Shown here: positions 58,702 to 64,000 of the stretch, piece after piece | Numbering within the stretch: position 1 is the first letter of the stretch | Layout of the letters: each line of letters begins with the position of its first letter | Source of the DNA: Pezizomycotina sp. ARF18 | Taxonomy: Eukaryota; Ascomycota | Length of the DNA stretch: 64,000 nucleotides | NCBI GenBank assembly: GCA_002224055.1 | Contig: AZLU01000097.1 | Span: 1 to 64,000 of the forward strand | Direction of reading: 5' to 3' | Program-made: the position numbers and the translations under genes | The notes under the pieces: model-generated | Databases searched by the model: none | The model's input: the letters and a program-made list of their open reading frames with translations, nothing else | Told to the model about the DNA's origin: nothing

Positions 58702-60927
58702 ATGTCCTTCAGAGACAAGCTCTCCCCCAGCCTACCCTAACACCCGCAAATCACCCGACACCAAAACAAATGCTCTATACTCCCTTTTCCTTCCGGCGGG
58801 AAGGCAGAAGCAGATCGAATCCACAATATTCTTTCAATCAGCCGGGAACGCTTCGCATCCGCCAATACGTCCGTAACAAACCTCACGATCCCCCACGGAC
58901 ACAACTACAAGCGGTCATCATACCGGCAGTCTGTGAATTACCGCGATAGCAGACTTATGTCTGCTCCCAAGATGGTTATAGTTATTATGGAGATACGACG
59001 AACCGCCGCCAGTCCCCGGAATACCTAGCCCTTACCAGGCCTACGCTGCACCCGCGGTGACGAGGGGAATACGCAAGTCAGTCGGAATCCGACGATATCA
59101 ACGCGAATATTAAGCAAGCTTTCTCAGACGAGGGGAGCGCAGCGAGCCGCAGTACGATACACAGACATTTGAGAGCTTAAGGGAGCAGGTGCTTAATAGG
59201 CAGGTGTTGCAGGGGTTTCCGATCGATTCGCAGGCTCACAGCTGGGTTTTCGATAATGGGATGAAATGTAGAGAGGATGTTAGGGAGCGTGAGTATCTGA
59301 ATTCCTTGATTCGTAAAAAGAATGGATTTTTTAGGTGAGATGCCTTCATTGAAGAAATAGAAATATTAACGTGTCTTGCTCGTAGGGAATGGATCCGTTC
59401 TCTGGGAGGTAAATGGGCCGGCGATGAAACCTGCGTAAATGTCTACGACTGGACACGACAGAAGGCCCCGTTTTCCACCACGCGCTCGACGACAACGCAT
59501 CGATCACCTGCTAAAATCTTCTAAAAAACCGTCGATCCGTATTTACTTCATCGCCGAGGCAGCGTTGCAGGATCAAATGTCGGCTACTCTGTCACCTTAT
59601 CTCGGCTGTTCACGCACCATAATGTACCACGCCGTACATGGATATTGCACTCATGACCACGAGCGGAAGCTGTGGGCAGAGAGTACTTTACGAGCAATCG
59701 AGGAACCAGAAGACTGCCAGGAAGAAAGTTGTGGGGTATGATATATACTACGAGCTGCGACATTCTTTTTACGACGAACGAGACCCATCGGCAGCTAGTA
59801 AATTTGCATTACGATCGGTGCGACGAAGTATCGTCGTGTTCTTTATCGGTAGTCAGATAAGGGAGGCGCAACAAAGGGTTCACCAGATTTTAGTACCAGC
59901 AAGAAACCTTTCGAGAGCGTTAAGCGGTACTACGAGACGGACTAGGCATCGTATCAATATTCAGAATGACAGCGATGACGAAGGCGGAGAGAGTAGTGGG
60001 GCAAATGGAGGAGTGAAGAGGGGAAGCGAAGTCGAAGATTTACTAGAAGATCCGTTTTCGCTGCTTACGGTGTTTCTAAATCTTACGTTGATGATTTGTT
60101 TCAATCCAGGCGGAGTTCGATATGCAAGTTTGGCGATTGGTAAGTTCTCCATTAACCGATATTTCATTCTATATGCGTTTAATACTGGAATGTTTCCAGA
60201 CTTCCGATTTCAACGCCTTCTCCTCAACAACGCCAAACGCACTCTACTGCTGTCCACCAGCTCGCATCGAACTCCCTCCGCCATGCAACGCAGTTATCAC
60301 GACTATTCCAGACATCCGTATTAGTCCGCTCCCACCACCACTCTTTCCTCGATAAACTCACAAAATCCAACAACAACGACTACCGCAACTCCTTCATCTC
60401 CCCGCCGTCCGGGGATTAGACTGGATGATCGGTCGTGAAGTAAACATGGGCACCGTATCCGAGCGCGTGAGCGACGAAATTGCCTCCTGGTCGAAAAGTC
60501 ACGCGACTGAAAGGGTGGGCTGTCGAACGCGAAGGAATAATCCGCACGATATAAACCTACGGTACAATATAATCGCGCAGCGGACTCGCGGACCTCGCAT
60601 CGATCGCTAAAGATTCGAGGAGAGATTCTGGGAGTATGAAGGCCATTGCAATACTCACGATGATTTTCTTACCGGGGACTTCGTGCGACGGTGCTGCAGC
60701 TACCGTTCTGGACGGCCAATACGTTGGCGAGAGGGTGGGTGTGTTTTGGGCGGTGACGACGCCATTGACGATTGCGGTGTTGCTGATTTGGTGGCGTGGC
60801 AGTATAGGAATGGCATTGAGCATAGGAAGGCTTACGAGGAGGAAGAAGGGAGGGTGGAGGTGGTAGGGCAGGAGGCTAATGTCATGGGGGGTGTCGGGGG
60901 ATTAGGGGCGAAAGAGAAGATGTGTAG
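58702..60927 (+). CDS. Fungal CorA-like (Mg2+ transporter-like) C-terminal protein
   Basis: The ATG at 58702 begins MSFRDKLSPSLP. The middle includes QTFESLREQVLNRQVLQGFP, IRKKNGFFR | EWIRSLGGKWAGDE (intron 59335-59385), IRIYFIAEAALQDQMSATLS, and an acidic stretch NDSDDEGGESSG. A second intron lies at 60140-60199. The C-terminus is diagnostic: helical HQLASNSLRHATQLSRLFQT, then INLRYNIIAQRDSR, SIAKDSRRDSGSMKAIAILT, MIFLPGTFVATVL, and WAVTTPLTIAVLLIWW. This is the two-helix end of fungal CorA-like proteins (PF01544-type), with FLPGTFVA in place of the bacterial GMN-bearing loop. Such proteins often carry unrelated N-terminal regions, and ion transport is not proven for them. At least eight frame changes occur. 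The exact end is uncertain (60927 or up to about 61003). Confidence 0.72.
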
Positions 60928-61385
60928 TCGTGTTTCAGTCTTTACAAGCGTTTTCCTTGTTTTCTTTCGTTCTTGTTGCAAGGTTGTTTTAGGTAATTTG
61001 TAATTGTAGAGCTAGATTTAAAAGCTTTGAACATATTTAGATAACTTGAACCGACTTGGCCCTCTCCTATAGTTTGCTATTTTATTATCGAGCTCGAGAA
61101 CGGCTGCGTTTCGCTGATCGTAGATATTTTTCCGCGGCGTAACTGTGTCGTGATATCATCTTTGACATAGGATTTAGCTTTTGCAGCCGACGTGAAGGAA
61201 GCCGACATCCGGCATCAAAAGTCACCGAAAACTCACTAGATATCTACCAATATTCAGAATAATCCGTTCTAGGATGTCACGATGTGTTCAAATGTAAACA
61301 ATCGATCTTTTCGACCATTGTCAATTCGGGAGACTTAAGACCCCAGAAAAGCGATACGATACGATTATGCCCAGTACGATGGGTA
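60928..61385. other. 3' flank of the CorA-like gene
   Basis: No coding content is seen. It ends at the TA dinucleotide (61384-61385) that flanks the TIR element. Confidence 0.4.
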
Positions 61386-61921
61386 ACGTGGGGCACTACC
61401 CTGCGAGCCACCACCTACCAGCGAGCCAGTCGAAAAACACACCAAAAATCAATAAAATGTTATAATTTTTAACTCGACAACGACAGTATAATTTTTTATA
61501 TAAAGTAACTATATAACTAAATAAGCCTTAAATATTAAGAATATTAAATAAAATAAGTGATTGTTAGCGAATTTTATTGCGTAATCGATAGTTATTATAA
61601 AATTTACGTGTAAAACGAAATTTTATATATAAACGATACTTTAAAAATTATAAAAATCTAAATCCGCCTAAAATTTTTTAAAATTTGAGTATGTCTAATT
61701 ATAGTTTTATATATTCGTACTTTTTCGTTTCGTGATGTTTAAATAAGTAATTGTTAAGTTATTCGTCGTTATTGTCCTGTTTACATCTTGGTGAAAATAT
61801 AATTGAAGTTTAGGTTGTGGTGTTTGGCTCGTCGGCTTTTTGGTGTGATTTTTCTTGATATTAGTCTTGGTATTGAACTGGCTCGCTGGTAGGCGGTGGC
61901 TCGCAGGGTGGTGCCCCACGT
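61386..61921. mobile_element. 536-bp TIR element with TA flanks (Tc1/mariner-like MITE)
   Basis: The left arm 61386-61430 begins ACGTGGGGCACTACCCTGCG and the right arm 61877-61921 is its inverted copy. They match at 43 of 45 positions. Both mismatches are transitions (T for C, A for G). TA dinucleotides lie directly outside both ends (61384-61385, 61922-61923), the target duplication used by Tc1/mariner/pogo elements. The interior is A/T-rich, with no open frame of use, so it would be non-autonomous. Inside each arm a further CACACCAAAAA stretch is also inverted. Family assignment rests only on the TA duplication and TIR form. Confidence 0.85.
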
Positions 61922-61923
61922 TA

Positions 61924-63530
61924 GCAACGCGCTTAAACCCGGTCAAGCTCACAAGCTAATTAGCAGTCAACTATCCTTGTCTCTTCGCAAAAAGCGTATT
62001 GAGTCTACCGGCAAATTTAGGTAACCTTTTGTAGTTACTAGCTATAAAATAATTAGTCAGATGTTAAGAGTTAGGTGTTGAAGCGCCATCTTTCAACGGA
62101 GGTTTAAGCATCGTTATATGAGAGTTCTTTCAATCCAGAAACAATACGCTTAATAATTTCTAGACGCCTATTATTTAAGCCTATTATAAAACGGTTAAGC
62201 TACCGTATAAACTTTTTTGATAGAGCAAAGCTAGCTCAGACTTAGAATTCCACTCGTTTAGTAAAGCGTTAATTCATGTATGTGCATTTATTTTAAATAA
62301 CGCGACTATGGACGGATAGTAATAATTTTATATAGACGTAGGTATCTTAAAATTTAAAATAGTTATAAGAGGAACAAAATATTAGACTAGTATTTTCTCT
62401 ATAAATAAATTATATAACCCTAGGAAGTAATAACATTACTCTTAGATCTCCGGGGGGACGATATTTAAGGTATTATACTAGCCTTTTTAATATAATAGTA
62501 TTATGCTATATTATTAAAAGTAGAGAGAGTAATAGTATAAATATATAACTCAAAAAATTAATAATTAAGAGGAAATTTTTTTATAATAAAAAGGTATATC
62601 TCTTACGGGAAAATAGATATATCGCTTACAGAAAAGCGTATGAACTAGCGAAACTTTCTAAGGCATATAGTAAAAGATACTTAATTAATAAGAACAAGTA
62701 ATCCGTATACCGCAATCTATAAGATTCTAAGTGATATGTAAACTAGCTCGCGCAAAGAGTAATAAAAGGCGGAAAAATAAGATAATTTAGAATAAATATA
62801 AACGCTTGATAACTGAGTATTAGCGTATATTTCCTCCCGTAAAGCTCTATTGTCCCTAACAACCAGTAGCACGTACAATAATCTTAATTATAACAGTACC
62901 GGTAATACGTTTATATTTAGCTAAAACTCTATAAGAAATATAAATATTTAAAAAGAAAAGAAACGATTAAGACTAGTCGACTTAAAAGGCTAGGCTTAAC
63001 GTATTTTTCTATAATAATTAATATATTTGTTTAAAATAGATAATATTCGCTTAATATATAATATTTACTTTATTATACTAATATCGGTATTGACTACGAG
63101 GTAAATAAAAATAAAACTTCTAGCTATCTAAAGGATAAATCAGCTCTAAATAATCCTATAGTAACTACTAAGCTTATAGGTTCTAGGAATGGTCGTTTTC
63201 TCCTAAGTTAAGCTAAGGTATTATCTCGTGCTGTTTCTTTTGCTTTAGCTAAAATAGATATTATAAGAGTAATATAATATTTGGGAATTAGATACTTACT
63301 CGGCTTTAGCTATAACTTCCCTATTAAATATTTTAAGTAAAAAAGACACTAGGATTAATCTTAAGATATAGGTTTAGCTCCCGTTTATTATTATGATAGA
63401 TATTAAGGAAGAGAAAGGGCTGTAGAATAAATATAAAGTATTATACTCATTCTAGTTCTCTTTTTATCTGGTTTTCGTAATCGTCTTTATAAGACTTTTA
63501 ATATATAAATTTGTTCTGGTCGGGCTTGGG
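61924..63530. other. AT-rich, RIP-like relic tract
   Basis: From about 62150 to 63500 the sequence is markedly AT-rich and TA-rich, with few CA/TG dinucleotides by eye and no long reading frame. Its composition is unlike the gene-bearing part of the window. It borders the TIR element. RIP-mutated repeat DNA is the usual explanation for such tracts in ascomycetes; the parent element cannot be named from what remains. Confidence 0.55.
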
Positions 63531-64000
63531 GTCTGAGAGAAAGTCCATCCTCAATTCTTCTCGAGCTTGGGAAGAAGCTTGAGAGATTCTACAAGTAGAA
63601 CATGGAATTTTCGCGCAAGATTATCCCTTCATAGCTAAGCAGCAATTAGTTGTATACTCGCGATAGACGCCATCTGTCTTGGCAAACGCTGTAAAAGATG
63701 TGTACGGCTGCAAATTAAGGGCCTATTGGACGTGATTCTAATAATTCTTGATTCATACCCGACGTAGCTAAACTATCGAGGTTAGTATACATTATATAGG
63801 AATCTAATCTTACGTTTTTCTGCGGATATTTGGTTTGAAAGCTATAAGAGAGAAATAAAAGCTGCCGGTGACAAGTCAGTGTATAATAGTTGCTTCCCGA
63901 TCAAGATATTTCAACGGTAGAGAAAGATGACTTATTACACTAAGGCTACGGACCATAACGCAATCTAAGATATGGTTCAATAATTGTAATCAAGAATCGC
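63531..64000. other. No gene seen at the window edge
   Basis: Base composition returns to the local average at about 63530. No coding content is recognised before the window ends. Confidence 0.35.

Overview
This window looks like nuclear DNA of a filamentous ascomycete (Pezizomycotina; a Pezizomycete-like genome would fit, but that is inference). The grounds are short GT-AG introns of about 50-150 nt, a tRNA-Ser(CGA) with an intron, a PTH11/fungal-rhodopsin-type membrane protein, a trichothecene-hydroxylase-like P450, a cytochrome-b2-like lactate dehydrogenase, a fungal CorA-like protein, and terminal-inverted-repeat elements whose repeat arms differ by C/T and G/A changes, as expected of repeat-induced point mutation (RIP). 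Homopolymer tracts of 15-37 A/T are very frequent.

Almost every recognisable gene is cut into short reading frames by single-base frame changes, usually apparently missing bases. The family-conserved protein resumes correctly in another frame right after each break. Gene boundaries here therefore follow conserved protein content and splice sites, not the longest uninterrupted ORF. The pattern affects conserved housekeeping genes (the MTH1187/Ecm15 gene at 42.6-43.1 kb, the Cyb2-like gene at 18.1-20.0 kb). I read it mainly as uncorrected indel error in the assembly; real decay of some copies is possible.

Layout: 0-6.5 kb is gene-poor with two weak small-protein calls. 6.6-12 kb holds an unrecognised multi-span membrane protein gene (+) and scrambled inverted partial copies (-). 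14.5-15.7 kb is a second unrecognised membrane protein. 17.0-20.0 kb has a LURP-one/Tubby-C-like protein and the Cyb2-like dehydrogenase. 20.6-32.8 kb is the most distinctive part: seven paralogous small genes with a Myb/SANT-like domain, five on the minus strand then two on the plus strand, with a shared intron site and a shared basic tail motif. tRNA-Ser follows at 34.1 kb.

37.5-43.1 kb carries a secreted Cys-repeat protein, a hypothetical protein, a fungal rhodopsin-like 7TM protein and the Ecm15/MTH1187 protein. 44.8-46.7 kb encodes a Ser/His/Pro-rich low-complexity protein with internal repeats. 46.7-52.3 kb and 54.2-58.7 kb have no gene I can recognise. A P450 lies at 52.3-54.2 kb and a CorA-like protein at 58.7-60.9 kb. 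The last 3 kb holds a 536-bp TIR element and an AT-rich, RIP-like relic tract. I see no operon-like or single-pathway logic; the nearest thing to a local system is the Myb-like paralogue cluster.
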